This document shows, piece by piece, positions 24,138 through 33,090 of a stretch of DNA of 64,000 bases. Under the pieces are notes generated by a model. That model was not told the DNA's origin. It saw nothing but the letters and a program-made list of their open reading frames with translations, and did not search any database. Made by a program: the position numbers and the translations under genes. Within the stretch, counting starts at the first letter, position 1. Each line of letters starts with the position of its first letter. The stretch covers positions 1-64,000 of the forward strand of contig JBKHJN010000003.1 in assembly GCA_046538075.1 (NCBI GenBank), written 5' to 3'. The DNA comes from Desulfobacca_B sp046538075 (lineage in GTDB: Bacteria; Desulfobacterota; Desulfobaccia; Desulfobaccales; Desulfobaccaceae).

Positions 24138-25580
24138 TCAAGGGCTCTGGGCACCGTCTGTCAGTTGTTGCAGCCGCAATTGCAGGTCCGGTGGAACCCA
24201 GGTAAAGTGGATGAGGTAGCGCTTGCCTGACTCGTTAAATGGGTGCATCACTTTGGCGTAGACCTCCGGCGATTCTCTCTCGCCGGTCTCCATCTGCAAC
24301 CGCAGCATAATGTTGGTGTGCGGTGGTAACTGGCAATCTACCTCGACCACTGCCCGCCTATGGGAGATGCTGACCAGGGAGGCGAGTTGCATCGGTCCAT
24401 CGAGATGTTTGCCGGTTAGCACTAGATAGTAACAAAGCAAAGGGTGGGCAAGGGTCGTTAAGATCGTCTCCTCCTCCTCAAGCATTACATCCGGATAGTC
24501 TTCGTGGCCCAGCAAGTCACGACACTCGAGGGCCTCCTGCATGCCTTTGCCGTGGACCTTGACCACCTCACCCAGGATGAGGCCCGGGCTGGCGGCTTGT
24601 ATCAGAGTGGAGGAGACGAGCACTTGCCTGCCTACGGTGAAACTCTCGATCCGGGCCGTCAGATTGACCGCCTGTCCTACGACCCCGTACTTTGATCGCT
24701 TGGTCGAGCCGATATTGCCCACTACCACCTCTCCGGTATGCAGGGCGATGCCCATCTCGATCTCGGGCCACCCCATATGGAGGTTATGCTCATTTACCTG
24801 GCGCATGGCCTTCTGCATCTCCAGGGCGCAGCGGACCGCCCGCGGGGCCGCGTCCGGCATCGCCACCGGGGCACCGAAAATCACCAGGATGGCGTCCCCG
24901 ATGATGTCATCGATGGTGCCGCCGTGTCGATGGATGATCTCCACCATGGCAGAGAGATAATGGTTCAACAGGGCCACCACATCGGTGGCCTCCAGCTGCT
25001 CGGCCAGGGCGGTGAAGCCACGCAGATCAGACATCAGCAGGGTAACCTGGCGCTTCTCGCCGCCAAGCTTTAGGCCTTCCGGCATATCGAGCAGCACTCC
25101 GACAACCTCGTCGCTGGTATAGCGGCCAAAGGTCTGGCGGATGAACTGGTTGCGACGCTCGAGCTCCTGGTTCAGCTCCACAAGTTGTTCCCGGGAGTCC
25201 TTGAGCTGTTGGGTCATACTGTTGAAGGCGGTGGAGAAATCCCCCATGAAATCAACTTCCTGCTCTAAATCGCCGGAAGCGATTTGCTGGGTCTTCCAAG
25301 TGAGATGCCGGAGATTTGATTGCAGGGCCTTAAAGGCATTGACCACCGCCATCCGGCCCAGCACCGGGCGAGTATCCAGTTTACCCTGGGCAATCTGCTC
25401 CATGGCCTCAGCCAGGGTAGCGAACTCGACGAGGAAACGATTCACATAGGTAATCAATTGACGCATCTCGTTATCCGGGAGGTCATCCGGTATGGCTATT
25501 GGCCGGGGGACCTTACCGGTGCGCAGGTAATGGATCGTTTCGGTAATCTTATCGACGAGTTCCTCTGCAACTGGGATCAT
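24138..25580 (-). CDS. Class III adenylate/guanylate cyclase with HAMP-like N-terminus and PilZ-like C-terminus
   Basis: 480 residues. Two HAMP-like helical units (about residues 45-75 and 95-125) lead through a coiled coil into the cyclase domain at about 165-345: metal Asp in LLMSDLRGFTAL, second metal Asp in GTIDDIIGDAILVIFG, and the transition-state Asn-Arg pair in VGQAVNLTARIES. The last ~100 residues are beta-rich (RRAVVEVDCQLPPHTNIMLRLQ) and resemble a PilZ-type domain without a clear RxxxR. No membrane segment. It starts eight bases behind the V4R gene, so the two are probably a sensor-cyclase pair producing a cyclic nucleotide. Confidence 0.9.
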   Translation of the reverse strand: MIPVAEELVDKITETIHYLRTGKVPRPIAIPDDLPDNEMRQLITYVNRFLVEFATLAEAMEQIAQGKLDTRPVLGRMAVVNAFKALQSNLRHLTWKTQQIASGDLEQEVDFMGDFSTAFNSMTQQLKDSREQLVELNQELERRNQFIRQTFGRYTSDEVVGVLLDMPEGLKLGGEKRQVTLLMSDLRGFTALAEQLEATDVVALLNHYLSAMVEIIHRHGGTIDDIIGDAILVIFGAPVAMPDAAPRAVRCALEMQKAMRQVNEHNLHMGWPEIEMGIALHTGEVVVGNIGSTKRSKYGVVGQAVNLTARIESFTVGRQVLVSSTLIQAASPGLILGEVVKVHGKGMQEALECRDLLGHEDYPDVMLEEEETILTTLAHPLLCYYLVLTGKHLDGPMQLASLVSISHRRAVVEVDCQLPPHTNIMLRLQMETGERESPEVYAKVMHPFNESGKRYLIHFTWVPPDLQLRLQQLTDGAQSP

Positions 25581-25588
25581 CTCGGACC

Positions 25589-26113
25589 TTATTTGGGTTC
25601 TACCGTGAATCGACAGACCCGATCGCCGGAGCCCCAGCAGTCGACTTCCTTGACCTTGAAGTCCTTTCCCGTATAAGCTAGCAGCAGTCCAGCAATAAAA
25701 CCCTCATCATAGATGCACACTTCCTCCGCACAAACCGGAATGCCCGAACAATCAAGATCCTCAGCCACCGTTACCACGAAAGAGCCCTTGTCGTAATCGG
25801 CTGATTCGACCCGGAAGATGCCGATGCCTAGCTCCTTCATGGTGCGCTGGATATCGGCAAAGAAGCTGGTCACGTCACTTTTATTGGTGAGCACATGGTT
25901 GCAGTACTCTTGACCGGCTTTCTTGCCGGCCTCAAAAAAAAGCCGGTCAGCCTGGTCAACCCCACAATCCCGGATGAGGATGTCGCGCAGCGTGTACTGC
26001 ATCAGGCGATACACCGCCACATGCACCAGGGGGCCGAGATTCGGACGGCCGGCTTCGATATCACCCAGCATGCTCCAGGTAAATTGACTTTCGTCCCGTT
26101 CTTCTTTAAACAT
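25589..26113 (-). CDS. V4R-domain sensor-like protein
   Basis: About 174 residues. The C-terminal V4R (4-vinyl reductase) domain is visible from about residue 95, with CSGIPVCAEEVCIYDEGFIAGLL and the closing CWGSGDRVCRFTV; its conserved Cys residues suggest metal or small hydrocarbon binding. ATG 26113 is chosen because aaaggag lies ahead of it; an upstream in-frame start would add 16 residues. Positioned directly before the cyclase gene, it likely supplies the input signal. Confidence 0.85.
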   Translation of the reverse strand: MFKEERDESQFTWSMLGDIEAGRPNLGPLVHVAVYRLMQYTLRDILIRDCGVDQADRLFFEAGKKAGQEYCNHVLTNKSDVTSFFADIQRTMKELGIGIFRVESADYDKGSFVVTVAEDLDCSGIPVCAEEVCIYDEGFIAGLLLAYTGKDFKVKEVDCWGSGDRVCRFTVEPK

Positions 26114-26205
26114 AACTATTTCTCCTTTTCGCCAAGATTTAGCATACGGTTTGCAGGGCAAGCGCGCCGAAACGGCGGTGAACTCCTCCAGCGCGCCGAT
26201 TCCCT

Positions 26206-26826
26206 TCAGTTCTTCCCAGCTCGTTTAATCGCCGCGACAATCTCCTGGCTGAGCTTGGCCAGGGCCCGGCTTTGGGCTGCCACCACGGCGGCATAATCTA
26301 GTCCGCTCAACGGCTCATGAATGCTGGACCGATTCGTTTGCAACAGCTTTTTATCCGGACCTCCGAAGACGCTCCAGCGCGCCTCCAGCCAGGCGGCCTC
26401 GCCCAACCGGCCGTCGCAACGCACCACGTCTACGGTAACCTGGTAGTCGATGGGAACGGTCCGGCGCCAGGGGTAGAGATAAATCCCTTCGGTGGGGAGA
26501 AGCAAACCGATATTGTCGGCCAGAACATTCACGAAGTTATCCTTGAAGGAGCCGACCCAGCGATCGTACTCGGCCTTGGCCACCTGATTATCGCTGGTGC
26601 GGGTGATAATCTGAGAGGTCTCCAGGTAATCGGCCAGCTTGACGGGGCCGATGCCGACCACCGCGTTTTTAGAAGGGCTTTCACTTCTTACCCCCACCTG
26701 ATCAGTCGGCATCGCACTCAAATTGTAAAACCGCGGCGTTTGACTCCGGCTCAGACAGCCGCCGAAACAGATGGCCCAAATGGCCAGGATTATTGGTAGG
26801 CTGCGGGAGAATGTCTTCACTGTCAT
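26206..26826 (-). CDS. Lipoprotein of an Mla/Pqi-type lipid transport system (PqiC-like)
   Basis: 206 residues, lipobox CFGGC near residue 24, then the ABC-type transport auxiliary domain (FYNLSAMPTDQ..., VVGIGPVKLADYLETSQIITRTSDNQVAKAEYDRWVGSF split across two strands). This family (PqiC/DUF330) anchors MCE-protein tunnels at the outer membrane. It directly follows the MCE gene with a one-base gap. Confidence 0.9.
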   Translation of the reverse strand: MTVKTFSRSLPIILAIWAICFGGCLSRSQTPRFYNLSAMPTDQVGVRSESPSKNAVVGIGPVKLADYLETSQIITRTSDNQVAKAEYDRWVGSFKDNFVNVLADNIGLLLPTEGIYLYPWRRTVPIDYQVTVDVVRCDGRLGEAAWLEARWSVFGGPDKKLLQTNRSSIHEPLSGLDYAAVVAAQSRALAKLSQEIVAAIKRAGKN

Positions 26827-26827
26827 A

Positions 26828-27775
26828 TTACTTCCCTCCAGGACTCTTCTTGCCGCGAATTAAGGTTTCGGGATGCTGTTCCAGATAATTGGCCAACTGC
26901 CGAAATGACTGGCTCATGGCGGCAATCTCCTTCAGGGTGTTCTGCAGTTCGACTATCAGCGGCGAGTCTTCGGAAACGACCCCTCGGGCCGCGGACATGG
27001 TTTTATCCAAACCGGTCCTCAGTGGGTCCAACTTGGCGTCGGCATTACGGGCCAGCTTACCGATGTCGTTGACGGATTTTTTCAGGTCGTCCGCCAGCGG
27101 GTCCATCTTGCGTTCCACCCGGTTGACCAGTTTGCTGGTGTTCTGCAGTAGATCTTTCAGGGCCCGGAGGGTGGCGGTCATATCCGGGCTGTTAATGAAC
27201 CGTTCGATACCCGCCAGGGTCGCTTCCAAGTTCTTTTTCAGCCCCTCGAGATCCAGCTTATCCAGGGTCTGGGCCAGCCGTTCGCTGGTGGAGGGGATGG
27301 TGGGAATCTCGATATAGTCTTGGTCGATGTTCTTCAGAACCACCGGTGTGTCGGGATAAAAATCAAGCTCGATCATTAACTGCCCGGTAATATAACTCTG
27401 CATGGTCAGCACCGCCCGCAGGCCCTGGTCGATGAGCTGGGCTAGATTTTTTCGGGGGTCTCGGGGCATTTTCCCGCCCGCTTCACGCACCTTGAATTTC
27501 TCCGGCTCATATTCGACGATGACGGGGATTTGCAGCTGCAGTTTAGCGGGATCGACTTGGAGAACAATGCTGGTCACTGACCCGATTTGCACGCCCTGGA
27601 ACAGCACCGGCGCCCCGACATTCAACCCCTTGACGGATTCATCGAAGTATAATACGCATTTCACAGTTTTTTTGAAGAATTTGCCCGAACCAAAGACCAC
27701 CAGGCTGGCGGCCATCAGGATCACGGCCAGGACCACGAAAACGCCGATCATCATTCGGTTTGCTTGCTTAGCCAT
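26828..27775 (-). CDS. MCE-domain protein (MlaD family)
   Basis: 315 residues: one N-terminal membrane helix (MMIGVFVVLAVILMAASLVVFG), one MCE domain (about 38-120, with FDESVKGLNVGAPVLFQGVQ), then a long helical tail that can form a periplasmic tunnel. Carries phospholipids between membranes as part of the ABC complex formed with the two neighbouring genes. A single MCE domain is the MlaD layout; the long tail is more like PqiB/Mce types. Confidence 0.93.
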   Translation of the reverse strand: MAKQANRMMIGVFVVLAVILMAASLVVFGSGKFFKKTVKCVLYFDESVKGLNVGAPVLFQGVQIGSVTSIVLQVDPAKLQLQIPVIVEYEPEKFKVREAGGKMPRDPRKNLAQLIDQGLRAVLTMQSYITGQLMIELDFYPDTPVVLKNIDQDYIEIPTIPSTSERLAQTLDKLDLEGLKKNLEATLAGIERFINSPDMTATLRALKDLLQNTSKLVNRVERKMDPLADDLKKSVNDIGKLARNADAKLDPLRTGLDKTMSAARGVVSEDSPLIVELQNTLKEIAAMSQSFRQLANYLEQHPETLIRGKKSPGGK

Positions 27776-27793
27776 CAGTGCCCATCCTATCGC

Positions 27794-28552
27794 TTAAGAT
27801 TGCTCGCCCCGGGTTAAAAACAGGCGCAGATTGGGGTCCCGGGTCTCGGCCAACAGCTGGTTGGGGTTGCCGGTGGCCGTCATGGTCCGTTGGGATACAT
27901 CCAGAAATACGGAATTATTGCCAATCGCAAAGATGCTGGCCAGCTCATGGGTCACCACCACCATGGTGGTGCCCAGGCTCTCCCGCAGTTCCAGGATCAG
28001 GTCATCCAGGCGGCGGGCGCTCACCGGGTCCAAGCCGGCGGAAGGCTCATCGAAAAACAGGATCTCCGGATCCAGGGCCATGGCTCGGGCAATACCGGCC
28101 CGTTTCTGCATGCCGCCGCTGATTTCCGCGGGATAAAACTCTTCGAACCCGGCCATGCCCACCAGCGCCAGCTTCAGTTTGACCACCTCGCCAATCTGGG
28201 CCGAACTCAAGTTGGTATAAGTCTCCAGCGGCAGGGCGATATTCTCGGCCAGGGTCATGGAACTCCACAGCGCCCCGCTCTGGTACATCACCCCGGAACG
28301 GCGAATGATCCGGTTACGGGTCTCCTGATCGGCACCCCAGAAATCCACCTCACCATAAAAGACCTTGCCCTGGGCCGGGGATTTTAAGCCCATCAAAATG
28401 GTCATCAAGGTGCTCTTGCCGCAGCCGCTGCCGCCCATGATGATGAAGATGTCCCCCCGGTTGATGGTAAAGCTCAGGTCCCGCATCAGCACAAAGTTGC
28501 CATAAGCCATGGTAAGGTTGTGCACCGAGATATGGGCTGTTTTCTCATTCAC
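27794..28552 (-). CDS. ABC ATPase of lipid transport (MlaF-like)
   Basis: 252 residues with Walker A GGSGCGKSTL, Q-loop region VMYQSGALWSSMTLAENI, signature EISGGMQKRAGIARAMA (the SGGMxKR form typical of Mla/Mkl ATPases) and Walker B EILFFDEPSAGLDP. Energises lipid movement with the MlaE permease encoded three bases upstream. Confidence 0.95.
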   Translation of the reverse strand: MNEKTAHISVHNLTMAYGNFVLMRDLSFTINRGDIFIIMGGSGCGKSTLMTILMGLKSPAQGKVFYGEVDFWGADQETRNRIIRRSGVMYQSGALWSSMTLAENIALPLETYTNLSSAQIGEVVKLKLALVGMAGFEEFYPAEISGGMQKRAGIARAMALDPEILFFDEPSAGLDPVSARRLDDLILELRESLGTTMVVVTHELASIFAIGNNSVFLDVSQRTMTATGNPNQLLAETRDPNLRLFLTRGEQS

Positions 28553-28555
28553 CTT

Positions 28556-29671
28556 TCATATTCCCAGAAAGTTGCATAAAATAGTGATCACCGCGGTGGA
28601 GACGATGATGCCGACAATGGCGGTGACCACTGCGGAAGTGGCCGCCTCGCCCACCGCCGAGGCGCTGCGGCCGCACTGCATGCCCCGCATGCACCCGGCC
28701 AGGGCCACGATCACCCCGAACACCGTGCCGGAAAACAGGCCGATGCCTAAATTCCAGAGACCCACCGCGGCCGCGGTCTGGTTATAGTATTGGATAAGGC
28801 CGATATCCAGCATCCCGACCCCCACCACCATACCCCCCAGGATGCCCATGACATTGGCGTACAGGCACAGCAGGGGCATCATCAGGGCCAGGGCCAGCAT
28901 ACGGGGCAGCACCAGAACCTCCATGGGCGAGATGCCCAGAGTTTTCAGGGCATCGATCTCCTGGTTCACCTGCATGGTCCCCAGCTGGGCGGCAAAGGCC
29001 CCGCCGGTGCGGCCGGCCATGACGATGCCGGTCATAATCGCCGCCATCAGGCGCACCATGGCAATGCCCACCAGATCGGCCACGTAAATTTGCGCCCCGA
29101 ACAGCTGCAGCTGGATGGCACCGATAAACGCCAGGATCAACCCTACCAGAAAACAGATGAGGGAGACGATGGGCAAGGCCTGGACGCCCACGGCCTGCAT
29201 GATTAAGCCTAAATCAGCGCGGCGGTACTGGGCCTGGCCGCGCATGAGTCTTAACACGGCAATGACCGCCTCGCCGATAAATTCCAGCAGTTCACCGGCG
29301 GATCGGCAGAAATTAACGGTTTCGTTGCCCAGATGGGTGAGAAACGATACCCGCTCCTCTGCCTTACGGGCGTCTTTCTTTTCCGGTACAGCCAAGGCTA
29401 ATTCCAGCAGTCTCCGGGCCCCGGGCGGCAGTCCGTCGCGGTTCAGGTGGATGTTTTGTTGAGAGCAAAAGGAACCCAGGTTCATCAAGAAGGTCAGCAG
29501 TCCGGTATCCCAATCGGCCAGCTCCCGGCTGTCGAAGACCAGCTGGCGCACCTCTGGCCTTTTAGCCAGCGCTTGCTGCACCTTATCGGCCCCGGGCAGT
29601 TCACTGCCCAGCTGCCAGTGCCCGGCCAGCATCACCTTCAGCGTCTCGGCTGTGGGTTGCTCCATGAACAT
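28556..29671 (-). CDS. MlaE-family permease with N-terminal STAS domain
   Basis: About 371 residues. The first ~110 residues look like a STAS/sulfate-transporter antisigma domain (VRQLVFDSRELADWDTGLLTFLMNL), a role played by separate MlaB in E. coli; the rest is the MlaE membrane domain with GGAFAAQLGTMQVNQEIDALKTLG. ATG 29671 (gaggtgaa directly ahead) or ATG 29665 are better starts than the first in-frame ATG at 29689. First of the Mla-like operon MlaE-MlaF-MlaD-PqiC. Confidence 0.92.
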   Translation of the reverse strand: MFMEQPTAETLKVMLAGHWQLGSELPGADKVQQALAKRPEVRQLVFDSRELADWDTGLLTFLMNLGSFCSQQNIHLNRDGLPPGARRLLELALAVPEKKDARKAEERVSFLTHLGNETVNFCRSAGELLEFIGEAVIAVLRLMRGQAQYRRADLGLIMQAVGVQALPIVSLICFLVGLILAFIGAIQLQLFGAQIYVADLVGIAMVRLMAAIMTGIVMAGRTGGAFAAQLGTMQVNQEIDALKTLGISPMEVLVLPRMLALALMMPLLCLYANVMGILGGMVVGVGMLDIGLIQYYNQTAAAVGLWNLGIGLFSGTVFGVIVALAGCMRGMQCGRSASAVGEAATSAVVTAIVGIIVSTAVITILCNFLGI

Positions 29672-29794
29672 TTCACCTCTAAGCGTCATGCGCGATTTTC
29701 TCCATGGCAGCTTTTTGGCTGATCATTAGGGGCTTCATCCTCACTTAGGCCGGGTTCGAGCAGTGTCACCTACATCATCCCTGGCGAGGAAACT

Positions 29795-30070
29795 TCAAAC
29801 CTCTCCATCTTCCAGATATTGTTGGACTTCCTGCTCTAGTTCCTGGAGGAGTTCGGCATAGGAGCGGCTCAAATTTGGGGCTTCCGGGGCCGAGGCCTGC
29901 CGCCAGTACTGCCAGGCGGTCAGGCAATCGTGGTAATCCTCGCACAGGGACTGGAAGGCAGGACTTTGCTGAAAGAGTTGCCGGATTTTGGCCCCCTCCT
30001 CTGGGAAATTCTTTAGAACTGATGCCAGTGCGGCACTTGGGGGAGCATCTTGGCGGCCTGTCGGGGGCAT
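29795..30070 (-). CDS. Small helical protein, unknown
   Basis: About 91 residues, all helical, with FQSLCEDYHDCLTAWQYWRQ and an acidic C-terminus (LLQELEQEVQQYLEDGEV). Similar short proteins occur beside membrane lipid genes but I cannot name the family. ATG 30070 has gggtgg six bases ahead. About 120 bp before the permease gene and on the same strand. Confidence 0.65.
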   Translation of the reverse strand: MPPTGRQDAPPSAALASVLKNFPEEGAKIRQLFQQSPAFQSLCEDYHDCLTAWQYWRQASAPEAPNLSRSYAELLQELEQEVQQYLEDGEV

Positions 30071-30135
30071 ACTGTCCACCCTGAAAAATCAAATTTCACT
30101 ACGCCCTGATTAACCCATCCGCTAAACCTTTAAAA

Positions 30136-30168
30136 GTAACATGACGGTAACATCACGGTAACATCACG
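30136..30168. repeat. Three tandem 11-bp direct repeats, possible operator
   Basis: Three units gtaacat(g/c)acg follow without spacing, one helical turn apart, in the gap between the divergent small helical gene and the TolB/TPR gene. Equal phasing on one DNA face is typical for cooperative regulator binding. Confidence 0.7.
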
Positions 30169-30235
30169 GTTCTTTGCCTTCTCGGGTTATTTCTGATATC
30201 ATAGAAACATTCATAGGCCTTCCAGGAAATGCACT

Positions 30236-31870
30236 ATGGCTGCCAAAGATAGTAATCGACTTCTTCCAGGTTCTGGGGCCAATCCTCCCACGGCGGAGGC
30301 CATCCGGCAGCAACTTGAAAAAATCCTGATCAGTCCGCAGTTTTTTAACTCCATCAATCTCCAGAACTTTCTCAGATTTATCGTGGAAAAAACTCTGGTC
30401 GGCGAGGCCGCCGAAATCAAGGGTTATACCGTGGCCACCCAGGTGCTGGGGCGGAAGGCGGACTTTGACCCGAACCTGGACCCGATCGTCCGGATTATGG
30501 CCGGTAGGCTGCGCCGGGCCCTGGAGCAGTACTACCAGGGGCCGGGGGCAAGCGATGCGGTGGTAATCAATGTGCCCTTGGGGGCCTATTTACCAGTGTT
30601 CTGCTCAGCTTCCTGGCACGACGACGCCGGTGCGGTAACTCCTAAGATTCTCCAAGAACAAATTTACGCCCTCCCCCCCGGGCCCTCCGTGGCGGTGCTG
30701 CCCTTGCGAAACCTGACCGGTGACCACAAACAGGAGTATTTTAATGACGGGCTGGCCGAAGAATTGACCAGTGAACTGGCCCGCTACCAGGATTTGCGGG
30801 TGATCGCCTTTCAATCCACCCTCTGCTGGAAAGGGAAGGAGCATGACGTTCGGGAAGTAGGTCGAGACCTGAACGTCCGCTTTCTGGTGGAAGGGAGCGT
30901 CCGCAAGGCTGCCCGGACCGTAAAGATCGCCATCAACGTCATAGATACGTTGAACGGCCTGCGGCTCTGGGGGGAGCAATATCACCGGGAGCTTCGGGCA
31001 GACAGTCTTATCGCCTTACAGGAGGAGATTGCCCAGAGAGTAGCGGCCAAGATCGGCAGCGAGTATGGCATCATCCCCCGGAACCTGTCCCAGGAATCCC
31101 GGAAAAAGCCCCCTGAATCTCTCGACACCTATGAAGCCATTCTCCGCTTCTACCACCATGTCAATGTCTTGACCATCGAGACCTTCGAGGAAGCCCTCCG
31201 CGCTCTGGAACAGACCGTGATTCGGGAGCCGGAATGCGGTCTCGCCTGGTCCCTGTTGGCACACCTTTATTGCATTAACTACACATTGCAATTCTCTCCC
31301 CTAAAGACGCCTGTGGACAAGGCTCTGATTTTTGCCAGGAAAGGGGTATCGCTGAATCCGCATAACCAACAGGTGCGGGCTACCATGGCTTATCTCCATT
31401 TCCGCTACGATAAACGGAACTTGTTCCTGTTGGAAGCGGAGAAGGCCATGGCCCTCAACCCCAACTCCCCCTTGTTCATCGGGTATCTGGGTTGGCTCCT
31501 GGCGCTCTATGGCGACTGGGAGCGGGGGCTGCCCATCCTGGAAAAAGGTATGGAATTGAATCCCCACTTCCCCGGGTGGTTTCGGATGGCCCCGTTTTTT
31601 TATTACTATCTGCAGGATAATTGTGAGGAGGCCTATCAGGAAGCCCTGGCTTTTCGGATGCCTCAACTCTTCTGGGATCCGCTGTTGCGGGCCGCGGTGT
31701 TAGGCCGGATGGGAAGAGAGCCGGAAGCGGCCCAGGCATTGGCGGAGTTGCTCCACCTCAAGCCGGATTTCCCGACCACCGGCCGCTTTCTCATCAGTTG
31801 CTATGCCAAATTCCCCTACCTGGTTGAGGGTCTCCTGGACGGCCTGCACCGGTCCGGCCTGCAGATCTGA
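30236..31870 (+). CDS. TolB-like/TPR signalling protein
   Basis: 544 residues. N-terminal ~115 residues contain LQNFLRFIVEKTLVGEAAEIKGYTVATQVLG split into helices, followed by RIMAGRLRRALEQYY: a domain seen fused to adenylate-cyclase-like regulators. Then PSVAVLPLRNLTGDHKQEYF and DGLAEELTSELARYQDLRVI, the TolB N-terminal/FlgO-like domain (about 145-275), then TPR units to the end (for example ALIFARKGVSLNPHNQQVRA, LEAEKAMALNPNSPLFIGYL). Probably cytosolic. Function unknown; a signalling or regulatory role is inferred from architecture. Three 11-bp repeats stand 70 bp upstream. Confidence 0.8.
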   Translation: MAAKDSNRLLPGSGANPPTAEAIRQQLEKILISPQFFNSINLQNFLRFIVEKTLVGEAAEIKGYTVATQVLGRKADFDPNLDPIVRIMAGRLRRALEQYYQGPGASDAVVINVPLGAYLPVFCSASWHDDAGAVTPKILQEQIYALPPGPSVAVLPLRNLTGDHKQEYFNDGLAEELTSELARYQDLRVIAFQSTLCWKGKEHDVREVGRDLNVRFLVEGSVRKAARTVKIAINVIDTLNGLRLWGEQYHRELRADSLIALQEEIAQRVAAKIGSEYGIIPRNLSQESRKKPPESLDTYEAILRFYHHVNVLTIETFEEALRALEQTVIREPECGLAWSLLAHLYCINYTLQFSPLKTPVDKALIFARKGVSLNPHNQQVRATMAYLHFRYDKRNLFLLEAEKAMALNPNSPLFIGYLGWLLALYGDWERGLPILEKGMELNPHFPGWFRMAPFFYYYLQDNCEEAYQEALAFRMPQLFWDPLLRAAVLGRMGREPEAAQALAELLHLKPDFPTTGRFLISCYAKFPYLVEGLLDGLHRSGLQI

Positions 31871-32350
31871 TCACGAGCCTCCAGGCCTCCTGCGCTCCTT
31901 GCCACCACCGTGCGGTTATCTTGCCAGCTCCTACAGATATCATCGGGACAGCAAAAATTATATATCTGGACTTCATAACGAAATAGGCTGTTTTGGGTCG
32001 GGAAAGTTTCTGGTGCCAGGGGTAGAACGGCTGGGGCATCACATGAAAATCTTTTGACCCAAAAAGAGTTGATATTCTCTGAATAGGTTGAATTTTTAGC
32101 GGATTGATAAGTTTCTAATCAGAGCAGTTATTTGCAGGCAGCTTTCTTAATTGGTAGGAGAAGAGAATTAATTTTTTTGGCAGGGGTCGGCTCAGAAGCG
32201 AGAGCCCGAGAACTGATCCCTAAAATGACGAGTTAGCAGGAGATGGCCGGCAATAAAATGCCCTATACAAATAACTTTCTATAGTAACTTCGGTAAGTTA
32301 TCGTTTAAATTATTATAAGAAAATTTCTTCCTTTAGTAATGCAGCCACAA
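31871..32350. other. Gene-free stretch with one dispersed repeat
   Basis: No complete gene is visible on either strand. Apart from the 59-bp repeat at 32068-32126 I see no structure I can name. Confidence 0.5.
32068..32126 (+). repeat. Dispersed 59-bp repeat, copy 2
   Basis: Gap-free alignment to 16017-16075, including 23 identical bases at the 3' end (32104-32126). The identical part can fold as a small TGAT/ATCA hairpin. Confidence 0.65.
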
Positions 32351-32623
32351 TTAATCAGACCGGTCACAGGCAAACACATGAGATTTCCTGGCCGGCAGGT
32401 CCAGATAAAGGCCCTGGGTTAACAAATCGTCTCCTTCCCGGTCGTAAGGTTTCACTCATCAGGTCATAGAGGATAACTTTTCTTTCCGCTCAGCTTAACA
32501 GAGGTTAAAGTCACATTAGCCCAGGGTAAGGCCATAATTAACCGTGACCAGCAGGCTTCGTCAAACCTGGTAAAGCCCTCGCTGAACTTATCCCCTCGGG
32601 CCCGGGCTTCGAGAAAACAGGAC
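32351..32623 (-). pseudogene. Broken gene remnant, at least one frameshift
   Basis: Two minus-strand segments in different frames look protein-coding: SCFLEARARGDKFSEGFT then RFDEACWSRLIMALPWANVT (32623-32464), and YDREGDDLLTQGLYLDLPAR then KSHVFACDRSD and a stop (32450-32351). The latter resembles the C-terminal tail of an ABC ATPase or similar beta-rich protein, but the family is not secure. No start is visible. Confidence 0.4.
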
Positions 32624-32786
32624 TTCTATCGGCGTTGGCAAATCAATTGATATTATTGTAACATTAAACTATTCTTAACGGGACTTTGAACTGTTGTTGG
32701 GGACTTCTTAAAGATTGATGGCTTCGTAAAAACCCCGAGATGTAATTAAACCTTTAATAATATTAAAAAATAATGGCACTTTCCCC

Positions 32787-32814
32787 TTGACAGCTTTCTG
32801 GGGTGGTATATACT
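32787..32814 (+). promoter_or_regulatory. Strong sigma-70 promoter
   Basis: TTGACA (32787-32792), 16 bp, TATACT (32809-32814). It would drive the truncated transposase that starts at 32860. Confidence 0.7.
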
Positions 32815-32859
32815 AACCATATGATATTACATTAAATAGATGCAATCGGAGCTCAGGTT

Positions 32860-33060
32860 TTGTTCAGACTCAAAAGGCAGCAGAAGACCATTTTGGACCA
32901 TGATATTTACCTGTCGGCCGACCGCCAAGCGGCCTTGGAGAAATCCTGGGCCGGTCCTTTTCGGCGGTCGGTGTTGCCCATGATCAAAGAAGAGCCTTTC
33001 CGTCCCGGCTATTGCCCGGATAACCGCCGACCGAATGTGCCGGTGGCCATTTTTGCAAAC
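32860..33060 (+). pseudogene. Transposase N-terminal fragment (IS1182/IS5-like)
   Basis: About 66 codons match the N-terminal domain of IS1182-type transposases: SWAGPFRRSVLPMIKEEPF then RPGYCPDNRRPNVPVAI. Similarity ends at about 33060, after which the frame runs on with unrelated residues to a stop at 33180. The downstream DNA is AT-richer and encodes an unrelated minus-strand gene, so the transposase was cut by an insertion or deletion there. The window contains no remaining C-terminal half. Confidence 0.7.
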
Positions 33061-33090
33061 GGTGTCAAATCAAGTCTAAACTACCCCATC

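Noticed and set aside
16053..32126. The 23-base identical repeat as a CRISPR repeat
   Set aside because: Only one copy occurs at each site with no spacer array and no cas genes in the window.
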